Position numbers and translations under genes: made by a program | In this document: positions 37,635-45,562 of the stretch, in pieces | How the letters are laid out: each line of letters begins with the position of its first letter | Numbering within the stretch: position 1 is the first letter of the stretch | Notes under the pieces: generated by a model | Seen by the model: only the letters and a program-made list of their open reading frames with translations | Told to the model about the DNA's origin: nothing | Database searches by the model: none | From: Cyclobacterium marinum DSM 745 | GTDB lineage: Bacteria > Bacteroidota > Bacteroidia > Cytophagales > Cyclobacteriaceae | Direction: 5' to 3' | Length of the DNA stretch: 64,000 nucleotides | NCBI RefSeq assembly: GCF_000222485.1 | Contig: NC_015914.1 | Location: forward strand, 2,490,501-2,554,500

Positions 37635-37665
37635 GACCTTCGGGGTTTTGGAAACCCCAAAGGTC
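37635..37665. repeat. Single REP-like palindrome upstream of the RAYT gene
   Basis: GACCTTCGGGG...CCCCAAAGGTC matches the second palindrome of the 96-bp units. Together with the array it brackets the RAYT gene. It lies just beyond the 3' end of the first DUF4221 gene. Confidence 0.88.
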
Positions 37666-37675
37666 AGGTTTCAGT

Positions 37676-38830
37676 TTACCAGGATATATTAAACCTTACA
37701 AAGCCCATTTCATCTTCAATATTTTCAAACAGCCAAAGTTTGCCGTCTTTGGCAAAATGGAATTCCGGCACCCGATTCAATTGGGGAAACTCCCCTTCCT
37801 TAATAAGATTGAGGTCTTTGTCCAATATGGTTAAATAAGCCTCAACACCATTTGGGGAAGGAAACATACCTCCCTCCGGAATTTTTGCATTTTCATCAAA
37901 TTTTGTATGATATGAAATCCGATAATAAACCTGCTTCTTTTCATCCCAATAGGGTTCCCTGAAATTTATATCTTCTTGAATTTTTTGCCAATAACTTTTA
38001 AATTCATCCATATCGGAAGTTTCGGCAGGGTAGGAGCCTGTTTTTTGAATAGGCGTTAAATCGCTTTTGTAGGACAAAAGTTGTAAAGAATCACTTTTTT
38101 GATTTACGACATAAAGTTCATTGCTTACATTGGTCCCTAGAATAATATTACTTCCTTCATTTATTAAAAAACGATAGGAACCTAAACCAAAAGCAGATTT
38201 GCCATCATTTAAAAAGACCTCAAAATCACTTGCTTTATCAACAGCCGGAATCGCATGCTTTACAAAAGTCTGTTTTTCTCGGTCTATTATCGCCAGTGTA
38301 TTGGTTTTGGATTGGTAATTTGTAATTAATGAAACAAACTTTTTCCCTTCCGGTGAATAGCTCAATATTTTATAGGCTCTGTCAGTCTCTTCCAAAAGCC
38401 CTTTTTCTTTTCCCAAATTAGCCAAATTAAAGCTTTCGAGCTTATTGCCCTGCCAGTTGAAAACACCCTCACCGGTAAAAGTTCTAAAAAATAATTGATC
38501 ATTGTCAATGAGCGAAAAATCCATTAAATACTCTCCAACTCCATTGGGGCCTTCTTTTTCGAAAGGATATTTTTTTTCTAATTTAAGGCTGTTTAAATTT
38601 ATTTGTTCTATGGCAAAATCTTGGTTGTTGAAATTATAAAGGTACTTTTTGTCCTCGCTCAGCGTACTTAACCCCAATTTCCAAGTGAGGAATAGTATTT
38701 CCTGACCCGGGTCTACAATAACAGTGTCGGTTGTAATTTCAAAACCTAGAAGGTCTTGATCTGTTTTTTCGTTTGTTCCTTTGCATGCGAAAATAAAGGC
38801 AAAAAATAGGCAGTAATAGCTGGATTTCAT
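37676..38830 (-). CDS. DUF4221-like lipoprotein, paralog 1
   Basis: The 384-residue protein has the lipobox FFAFIFACKG. It shows the family order DTVIVDPGQEILFL, DKKYLYNFN, FEKEGPNGVG, then a long propeller-like middle and the C-terminal LWLFENIEDEMGFVR. It is one of four tandem paralogs separated by about 100 bp, each with its own lipoprotein signal. The C-terminal half looks like beta-propeller blades. The role is unknown; exposure on the outer membrane is likely. The C-terminal motif is nearly identical in all four copies. Confidence 0.68.
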   Translation of the reverse strand: MKSSYYCLFFAFIFACKGTNEKTDQDLLGFEITTDTVIVDPGQEILFLTWKLGLSTLSEDKKYLYNFNNQDFAIEQINLNSLKLEKKYPFEKEGPNGVGEYLMDFSLIDNDQLFFRTFTGEGVFNWQGNKLESFNLANLGKEKGLLEETDRAYKILSYSPEGKKFVSLITNYQSKTNTLAIIDREKQTFVKHAIPAVDKASDFEVFLNDGKSAFGLGSYRFLINEGSNIILGTNVSNELYVVNQKSDSLQLLSYKSDLTPIQKTGSYPAETSDMDEFKSYWQKIQEDINFREPYWDEKKQVYYRISYHTKFDENAKIPEGGMFPSPNGVEAYLTILDKDLNLIKEGEFPQLNRVPEFHFAKDGKLWLFENIEDEMGFVRFNISW

Positions 38831-38949
38831 TGGCTTAGAGTTAAAGGGTAAAAGTTAGTTGATAGTTAGTTTTTATCCTAAGTTTTTAAGGAATTTCTTG
38901 AAAATCTGAAGTATTTAAATTCCCTATGCCTCTAATTTCATACAATTAA

Positions 38950-40107
38950 TTACCAATTGATATCCAGTCTCACAAAGCCCATTTCATCTTCAATGTTTTC
39001 AAACAGCCATAGTTTGCCGTCTTTGACAAAATGGAAGGACGGGGTTCGATCCAATTGAGGAACAGCACCTTCTGCCACCAAATTAAAATCCTTATCCAAT
39101 ACGCTTAGATAAACTGTTGCTCCGATAGGTCGTGGGAAAAGTTGATTCTCTTTTGGTAGGGCGTTTTCATCAAAAATATATTGATAAGAAAACCGATAGT
39201 AGACCTGTTTTTTATCATCCCAAACAGGTGCCTTGTAACTGATGTCTTCCCGTATTTTCAGAGCATAGGTTAAAAACTGATTCTTACTTGAAACTTCTCG
39301 CGGATATGTGCCTGACTTTTCATTGGGAATAAGCCGGCTATTAAAAGTTATATGTCTTAGCGAGTCTGCGTTTTTGTCTAACACATAGAGTTCACTACTT
39401 GCCTCGGTTCCTAGTATCGCTTTTCCTTGCTCAATGTTTAGATAGCGTTGAGGACCAACAATGGCAACTGTCCTCTCTTCTACCAATGCAACATCAAATT
39501 TATTGGCTTTCTCAATGGCTGGAATTGGGAGTTCTTTTATTGTATTATTGGCAGGTTCTATTAAAATAAAAGAACGTTTTTTATCTTCAAAATTGTGAAT
39601 TAGAGAAGCAAATTTACTGCCATCTGAAGCTATACTAACCGTTTTATAGGGCCTGTCCCCTTCTTTTAACTGCCCTAAACTAATTCCTATTTCTTTAATA
39701 CCAAAGCTTTCTAGTTTTTCTCCCTGCCAGTTAAAAACACCGTCGTTATAAAAAGTGCTAATAAAAAGCTTGTCTTTATTAATAAGTGAAAATGCATGTA
39801 TACTATGGCCAACTTCATTCGGGCCTTCCTTTTCTAAGCGGTACTTTTTTTCAAATGCTAAAGTATTTAGGTTGATTTGCTCAATGGTATATTCCTTGGA
39901 GTTGATGTTATAAAGGTATTTTTTATCCTCACTTAGTGCGCTTAAGCTCAAATTGCTATTAAGGAATAGTAATTCTTCACCTGGATCTATCTCTACCGTA
40001 TCTAATGATATTTCTAAGGAAGGTAGTACATTACTGTCATTGGTTGATTTTTGATTGTTGCACGCAAAAAAAATAAATAAAGTGATGCAGTAAAAGCTGG
40101 ATTTCAT
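38950..40107 (-). CDS. DUF4221-like lipoprotein, paralog 2
   Basis: 385 residues; the signal ends at TLFIFFACNNQ. It keeps DTVEIDPGEELLFL, the RLEKEGPNEVG turn and the shared C-terminal motif. The middle part (about 200-260) is the most different from its neighbours, as expected for a ligand-facing region. Probably arose by tandem duplication with the flanking genes. Confidence 0.68.
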   Translation of the reverse strand: MKSSFYCITLFIFFACNNQKSTNDSNVLPSLEISLDTVEIDPGEELLFLNSNLSLSALSEDKKYLYNINSKEYTIEQINLNTLAFEKKYRLEKEGPNEVGHSIHAFSLINKDKLFISTFYNDGVFNWQGEKLESFGIKEIGISLGQLKEGDRPYKTVSIASDGSKFASLIHNFEDKKRSFILIEPANNTIKELPIPAIEKANKFDVALVEERTVAIVGPQRYLNIEQGKAILGTEASSELYVLDKNADSLRHITFNSRLIPNEKSGTYPREVSSKNQFLTYALKIREDISYKAPVWDDKKQVYYRFSYQYIFDENALPKENQLFPRPIGATVYLSVLDKDFNLVAEGAVPQLDRTPSFHFVKDGKLWLFENIEDEMGFVRLDINW

Positions 40108-40210
40108 TGCCCTATAGTTTAGGGAGTAAAAATTAGCCGATTGTTTTTAGTTTTCCTAAGAAATTAGGAAATACTTAAAGATGGTAATTATTAATTAAAC
40201 TAAAAATTGA

Positions 40211-41362
40211 TCACCAATTGATATCCAGCCTTACAAAACCCATTTCATCCTCAATATTTTCAAATAGCCATAGTTTGCCGTCTTTTGCAAAATATATATT
40301 TGGATAGGTATCAATTGTTTGGAAATGGTCTTCTGCGATTAGATTGAGGTCCTTGTCCAATACACTTATATAACATTCAGATCCGGTGGGAAGGAATGGT
40401 TGACCTTCTCTGGCGGTAGCATTTTCATCAAATTTCGACCGAAAAGACATACGATAATATACATGTTTCTTTTCATCCCAAACAGGTTCCATAAAGTTAA
40501 TGTCTTCTGCTATTTTTTGAAAGTAGCTATCAAATTGAGACTGATCTCCAACTTCAGAAGGGTAAGTGCCACTTTTTTCATTTGGGTTCAGTTGGCTGTT
40601 GAAGGTGATGTGCCTGAGGGAGTCATTTGTTTCGTCCAGCACATAGAGTTCATTACTTACGTTGGTTCCCAATAATACCTTTCCTCCCTCCTTTATTAAA
40701 TATCGAGAGGCACTTAGAATGCTACCCATTCCACCCTCATTGGATGATATTTCAAAATTCCTGGCTTTATCAATGGCTGGGGCTGGAAATTTCTTACAGG
40801 TTCTGTCTTCAATGTTTATTATTGCAAAAGACATGTCCTTTTTTTCCTGATCGGATATTAAAGAGGCAAATTGCTTACCGTCCGAGGCTATACTTATCGT
40901 TTTATGAACCTGATACCCTTCCTCCAGCAGGTCTGATTCTTGCCCTATTTCATTGATGTTGAAACTTTCGAGCTTTTCCGCTTGCCAGTTGAAAACATGT
41001 TCATTCGTACTATTGTTTATGTGTAGCTTGTCATCACCAATTAAAGAAATTGCCCAGATAGCTTCGGTGCCATTTGGTCCCTCTTTTTCCAAGTGGTGTT
41101 TTTTTTCTAGGGCTAGTTTATTGAGATTGATTTGCTCAATACTGCGTTTCAGGGGATCAACATTGTAAAGGTATTTCTTATCCTCACTTATTGCATTTAC
41201 CCTAACTCTCCTTTTGAGGTATAAAATTTCCTGACCCGGATCAATTACTACAGTGTCCATACTAATGTCTAAAGAATGGAGTGCTCCGTCTTCTCCTGTT
41301 TTTGGTCCACCACAGGCAAAAAATATCAAGCAATAAGCAAAACAATAAGCGCGGAATTTCAT
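40211..41362 (-). CDS. DUF4221-like lipoprotein, paralog 3
   Basis: 383 residues with the lipobox YCLIFFACGG. It has DTVVIDPGQEILYL and HLEKEGPNGTE followed by a shorter loop than paralogs 1 and 2. The ends agree with the other three copies. No catalytic residues are obvious; a binding function is more likely than enzymatic, which is an inference from the propeller-like pattern. Confidence 0.68.
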   Translation of the reverse strand: MKFRAYCFAYCLIFFACGGPKTGEDGALHSLDISMDTVVIDPGQEILYLKRRVRVNAISEDKKYLYNVDPLKRSIEQINLNKLALEKKHHLEKEGPNGTEAIWAISLIGDDKLHINNSTNEHVFNWQAEKLESFNINEIGQESDLLEEGYQVHKTISIASDGKQFASLISDQEKKDMSFAIINIEDRTCKKFPAPAIDKARNFEISSNEGGMGSILSASRYLIKEGGKVLLGTNVSNELYVLDETNDSLRHITFNSQLNPNEKSGTYPSEVGDQSQFDSYFQKIAEDINFMEPVWDEKKHVYYRMSFRSKFDENATAREGQPFLPTGSECYISVLDKDLNLIAEDHFQTIDTYPNIYFAKDGKLWLFENIEDEMGFVRLDINW

Positions 41363-41466
41363 TAGGTTTATCAGTTTAGACTAAAAAGCTAGCTGATAAA
41401 TTATTGATTTCCTAAATAATTAGTAAATATTTTAAGGCTTGGCCCTTTTTGATCATAATGGTTTGA

Positions 41467-42606
41467 TTACCAACTAATATCCAGCCTTACAAAACCCATT
41501 TCATCTTCAATGTTTTCGAATACCCAGAGTTTTCCGTCTTTGGAAAAGTAGTATTCCGGGGTTTGGTTCAATTGAGATACCTGGGTTTCAGCCAGCAGTT
41601 TGAAGTCCTTGTCCAAAACACTTAGGAAGACCTTCGCACCCTTGGGCTGGGGAAATCCCTGCATTTTTTTTGTCTCTTCAAAGAGGGAATGAAAAGAAAA
41701 CCGGTAATAAACCTGCTTTTTTTCATCCCAAACCGGAGCCATGAAATTGATGTCTTCCTGAATTTGCTGATGTAATTTTGCCAATTCAACCTGAGCTCCC
41801 ACAATAGCCGGATAACTACCAGTTTTTTCATCAGGAGTTAATTGGCTTTGGTAAGTAATGTATTGCAGGGAATCACTTTCAATTTTCATCACGTAGAGTT
41901 CATTGCTGACCCCTGTCCCTAAAATGATTTGTCCTCCCTCGTTTACCAAGTAATGAACATTTCCCAAGGCAATCTCCATTCCTCCACTGTTGAGGGTTAG
42001 ATCAAAATTTTTAGCTTTTTCTATGGCTGGGATAGACAATTTGATCATGTTTTTCTTTTTCGGGTTGATTATGGCCAGCTTACTGGATTTCTTTTCAAAA
42101 TTTTGTATCAAGGATACTAGTCGAGATCCTTGATCTAAATATAAAGTTTTATATGGCCGGTCTCCCTCTTGATGTTGGTTCAAGTCCTTACTGATTGCTG
42201 TAATATCAAAACTTTCGATTTTATTACCCTGCCAATCGAAAATATGATCTCTAGGAAAGGAGCTAATAAATAGCCTTCCCTTATCAAGGATACTCAATGC
42301 AGAAACATTGTCACCCGTTCCATCAGGCCCTTCTTTTTCGAACCCATATTTTTTCTCAAAAGCCAAAGTGTTGAGATTGATCTTTTCAATGGCATTTTCC
42401 TGACTATTGAAATTATATAGGTATTTTTTATTTGCACTTAGGCCACTTACCCTTAACCTACTTTGGAGATATAGCAATTCTTCTCCCGGTTCTATGATCA
42501 CCGTATCTACTTTCATAGAAAGAATACTATGTTCCTTTTTCTCATCATTCCCGCCATTGCAGGCCATGACCAATAAAATAATCACCCAATAAGGTACATG
42601 TCTCAT
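41467..42606 (-). CDS. DUF4221-like lipoprotein, paralog 4
   Basis: 379 residues with the lipobox VIILLVMACNG. It is the first gene of the four in transcription order and probably the oldest or most exposed to an upstream promoter, although no clear promoter box was recognised before it. FEKEGPDGTG and the conserved C-terminus are present. The upstream XRE gene starts only 62 bp away on the same strand and could be co-transcribed. Confidence 0.68.
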   Translation of the reverse strand: MRHVPYWVIILLVMACNGGNDEKKEHSILSMKVDTVIIEPGEELLYLQSRLRVSGLSANKKYLYNFNSQENAIEKINLNTLAFEKKYGFEKEGPDGTGDNVSALSILDKGRLFISSFPRDHIFDWQGNKIESFDITAISKDLNQHQEGDRPYKTLYLDQGSRLVSLIQNFEKKSSKLAIINPKKKNMIKLSIPAIEKAKNFDLTLNSGGMEIALGNVHYLVNEGGQIILGTGVSNELYVMKIESDSLQYITYQSQLTPDEKTGSYPAIVGAQVELAKLHQQIQEDINFMAPVWDEKKQVYYRFSFHSLFEETKKMQGFPQPKGAKVFLSVLDKDFKLLAETQVSQLNQTPEYYFSKDGKLWVFENIEDEMGFVRLDISW

Positions 42607-42667
42607 TTTAATAAGTTTTATCGCTTCACCTTTTTTTTAAACCATATCACATTTTGATGGCGAAAAA

Positions 42668-42880
42668 TTAGATTTCCTCATCCCTATATTCAAGAATATC
42701 CCCCGGTTGACACTCCAAGGCTTTGCAAATGGCCTCAAGAGTACTGAAGCGTATGGCCTTGGCCTTGCCGGTTTTTAAAATAGACAGGTTGGATAAAGTT
42801 AGCCCTACTTTGGCTGAAAGTTCATTTAGTGACATCTTTTTCTTAGCCATCATAACATCTAAATTTACAATTACAGGCAT
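42668..42880 (-). CDS. XRE-family helix-turn-helix regulator (YozG-like, short)
   Basis: A 70-residue DNA-binding protein with the Cro/CI fold: MSLNELSAKVGLTLSNLSILKTGK is split by the turn, and FSTLEAICKALECQPGDIL forms the last helices. It is downstream of a DUF2975 gene by 3 bp, an arrangement known across Bacteroidota and Firmicutes, where the small regulator and membrane protein travel together. It probably represses its own operon. Confidence 0.87.
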   Translation of the reverse strand: MPVIVNLDVMMAKKKMSLNELSAKVGLTLSNLSILKTGKAKAIRFSTLEAICKALECQPGDILEYRDEEI

Positions 42881-42883
42881 ACT

Positions 42884-43402
42884 TTAAATGGTTAATTCTT
42901 GATCATTTTGAATTTCTAGACCACGTTTGAATAGAAGGTAAAATACAAATAGTACTCCTGCCATAAATAGGAGTTCAGTACCATTACCTAGTCCTACTTG
43001 CCCTAAACTATAGAATTTATTTAACCATTTGGTGTAAAAGTTTCCAATAGCTGCTATTATTCCTATACAAAAAGTTAAAAAACAGATACTTTCCAGCAGT
43101 TTTGATATTTCCGGACTAAATGGATGATGAAGGTTAAGTGAAGAAAACAGTTTGATCACTCGCCAAAATATTAATGCCTTAAGAATTGCTACTAGTAAAA
43201 CGAAGAGTACAATGACATAAAAATGGTTGGAATGAATAGTATACAGACCGGATAAACCTACACTGAAAAGAGGTTCTTTTTCATTAGGGTAGAGAAACTC
43301 GGTTAAAACTGTGAAGAATGAGGTGCCGGCTTCCATGCAGAGAAAAACGAAAATCATCCAAGATGCTACATTCATTAGTTTCAAAAATTGTTCGGTTTTC
43401 AT
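42884..43402 (-). CDS. DUF2975 membrane protein
   Basis: 172 residues with four transmembrane segments, typical for DUF2975. The start is set at the ATG at 43402 (MKTEQFLKLMNVASWM), because the longer frame to 43468 adds a segment not seen in the family. The TM pattern is visible at WMIFVFLCM, HFYVIVLFVLLVAILKAL, ICFLTFCIGIIAAIG and LLFMAGVLFVFYLLF. It is co-transcribed with the XRE regulator. Its function is unknown. Confidence 0.78.
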   Translation of the reverse strand: MKTEQFLKLMNVASWMIFVFLCMEAGTSFFTVLTEFLYPNEKEPLFSVGLSGLYTIHSNHFYVIVLFVLLVAILKALIFWRVIKLFSSLNLHHPFSPEISKLLESICFLTFCIGIIAAIGNFYTKWLNKFYSLGQVGLGNGTELLFMAGVLFVFYLLFKRGLEIQNDQELTI

Positions 43403-43687
43403 GATTCTAATAATTTGTTTCCCGAAAAGTAATATATAATTATTGATAAACAATAAATAATATGTCATAATTAATAAAAATATTTAAATAAACAGGTTTA
43501 GTTAATTGCCAATTGGGTAGATGTGTAATAAAATTACTTAAAATGGCATCAACTTTGTGATTATTTTGATTAACAGACTATAAGAATTATAAAATTAGTT
43601 TAATAGTGTTTTATTGTTGATTATATTCTGTTTATGGCTTTGTGACCTTTTTGATTCATATTTTACCATTCATTTATTTCTCCTGAG

Positions 43688-44782
43688 ATGGCACCTAGAA
43701 TTCAAGTACAAATAGTTTTATTTCTTATAAGTATTCTTTTTTTTCCTTGTGTACTTCAAGGGCAACAAATATCCCTGCAGAAGGACACCTTGGTAGTGGC
43801 TGTGGCAGGAAGCGCACCCTTTGTTTTCGAAGATGGTCAAGGTGGTGGAGGAATTGCCGTCGAAATTTGGGATGAATTGGCCAACAAGCAAGGCTGGAAT
43901 TATATATTTAAAACATATAATTCTGTAGAGTCAGCCCTTCAATCTTTGAATGAGGGGGTTTCTGATCTGGTAGTAGGGCCTATAAGTATTACCTCAAATA
44001 GGGTGGAGAATTACAGGTTTTCTCAGCCCTTTTACAATTCAAGTTTAGCAATAGTTTCCCGGTCAGCTAAAATGAGTTTTTGGGACAAAATCAAACCGTT
44101 TTTCAGTATAAAATTATTAATAGCTGTTTTTGTTTTTTTATTCATTCTTGCCATAGTGGGCACCCTATTGTGGTTGGCAGAAAGAAAGCATTCCAAGGAT
44201 CAATTTCCTGAAGACCCGGTTGATGGCATCGGCAATGGGATGTGGTTGGCTATCGTGACCATGAGTACTACAGGATATGGTGACAAAGCTCCAATTACTT
44301 TGGCCGGAAGAATTATTGCAGGAAGTTGGATGATTATTTCCATCATTTTTGCCACCTCCATGGTGGCAGGTATTGCCAGCACCCTTACCCTGGCCTCCTT
44401 AGGAACTTCTCCAATTTCAAATATTGAGCAACTGGCCAATAAAAATGTAGCAACTATAGCCAATTCCCCATCTGAGGTGTTTATTGAAGAGCACAATGCC
44501 AATGCATTGGGAGTTACCTCCCTAGAGGAAGCAGTTTCAAAGTTGAAAAATGAGGAAGTGGCGGCTGTTTTGTATGACCGTCCTCAACTCTTGTTTCATC
44601 TCAAGAAAGTGGAAGATGAGGAATTATTCATGGCCAAAGCAGAGTATTACAAGCAGGGGTATGGGTTTGCCTTTCCTTTAGAGAGTTCTTTGGTTTATGA
44701 AGTGAATAGAGCGCTTTTGGAGCTGGCAGAGGATCAGGAAACGGATGAAATTATAGACAAATACCTCAAAAAAGAGGAATAG
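43688..44782 (+). CDS. GluR0-like ligand-gated potassium channel
   Basis: The 364-residue protein joins a periplasmic amino-acid-binding fold to an ion-channel core. After a signal peptide comes lobe S1 (about 33-128) with ITSNRVENYRFSQPFY, where Arg105 should bind a ligand carboxylate. TM1 follows (142-163), then a pore loop with the potassium filter TTGYGD (194-199) and TM2 (208-232). The second half of the binding fold, S2 (about 240-345), completes it. This is the layout of prokaryotic GluR0, the model for animal glutamate receptors. It appears complete and monocistronic. The ligand is unknown; glutamate or another amino acid is plausible. Confidence 0.85.
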   Translation: MAPRIQVQIVLFLISILFFPCVLQGQQISLQKDTLVVAVAGSAPFVFEDGQGGGGIAVEIWDELANKQGWNYIFKTYNSVESALQSLNEGVSDLVVGPISITSNRVENYRFSQPFYNSSLAIVSRSAKMSFWDKIKPFFSIKLLIAVFVFLFILAIVGTLLWLAERKHSKDQFPEDPVDGIGNGMWLAIVTMSTTGYGDKAPITLAGRIIAGSWMIISIIFATSMVAGIASTLTLASLGTSPISNIEQLANKNVATIANSPSEVFIEEHNANALGVTSLEEAVSKLKNEEVAAVLYDRPQLLFHLKKVEDEELFMAKAEYYKQGYGFAFPLESSLVYEVNRALLELAEDQETDEIIDKYLKKEE

Positions 44783-44839
44783 GAAAGCGCTAAGATGTGA
44801 AATACCCGCAATTAATAGGTATCTCACGATATGGCAGTT

Positions 44840-45376
44840 TTATTTAAACGCTTTCGTTTTGCTGACCATATCCCAGAGGGTTATCCCAATGCTCACAGAA
44901 ATGTTTAAGGAATGTTTGGTTCCAAATTGAGGGATTTCCAACACCTGATCTGCAGCTAAAACTACATCTTCTTCCACGCCAAAAACCTCATTGCCAAAAA
45001 TAAAGGCATAAGGTTTTCCGGATTTTGGGGCGAATTTATTGAGAGGGGTGCTGTGAGAAGCCTGCTCCAAAGCACAGATTTCATAACCTTCTTTTTTTAA
45101 TCTTTTGATTACTTCCAAAGTGCTCTCATGGTGTTCCCATTCTACCGATTCGGTGGCGCCTAAAGCTGTTTTTTGAATTTCCCTATGTGGAGGTTTACCT
45201 GTAATGCCACAAAGGAAAATTTTTTTCACCAGAAAAGCATCGGAAGTCCTGAATGCAGCCCCTACATTGTTTAGGCTACGAACATTGTCCAAAATCAAGA
45301 CGATTGGATTTTTCTCGACCTCTTTGAAATCTTCTACAGAGAGCCGGTTGAGTTCATCCATGCTTAGTTTTTTCAT
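44840..45376 (-). CDS. SpoU/TrmH-family RNA 2'-O-methyltransferase
   Basis: 178 residues with the three SPOUT motifs: NVGAAFRTSDAF (motif 1), AFIFGNEVFGVEEDV (motif 2) and IPQFGTKHSLNISVSIGI (motif 3, in the trefoil knot that binds SAM). It lacks the extra N-terminal domain of RlmB types. The start at 45376 (MKKLSMDELNRL) is chosen because a promoter covers the longer start at 45448. The target RNA cannot be told; related enzymes methylate tRNA or rRNA ribose. Confidence 0.88.
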   Translation of the reverse strand: MKKLSMDELNRLSVEDFKEVEKNPIVLILDNVRSLNNVGAAFRTSDAFLVKKIFLCGITGKPPHREIQKTALGATESVEWEHHESTLEVIKRLKKEGYEICALEQASHSTPLNKFAPKSGKPYAFIFGNEVFGVEEDVVLAADQVLEIPQFGTKHSLNISVSIGITLWDMVSKTKAFK

Positions 45377-45445
45377 GGTAGAAAATTTAAAATTTTTAAC
45401 ACGCTGATTCAATGATTGATAGGCAAAATAAAGCCTTCCAAGCGT

Positions 45446-45478
45446 CAAATTTACTTATTTAATGGCATTAAAAACAAT
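45446..45478 (-). promoter_or_regulatory. Promoter of the SpoU-type methyltransferase gene
   Basis: On the minus strand ATTG, a 21-bp spacer and TAAATTTG match the Bacteroidota consensus. The gene begins about 70 bp downstream, consistent with the chosen start. Confidence 0.7.
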
Positions 45479-45562
45479 GTCAAAGGAAAGGTAGGTTTAG
45501 ATTTAGGTTTTGTTTCCCTTACATTCTTAATTAAATTCATGTCCTGAAACAGAAAAAAGACG

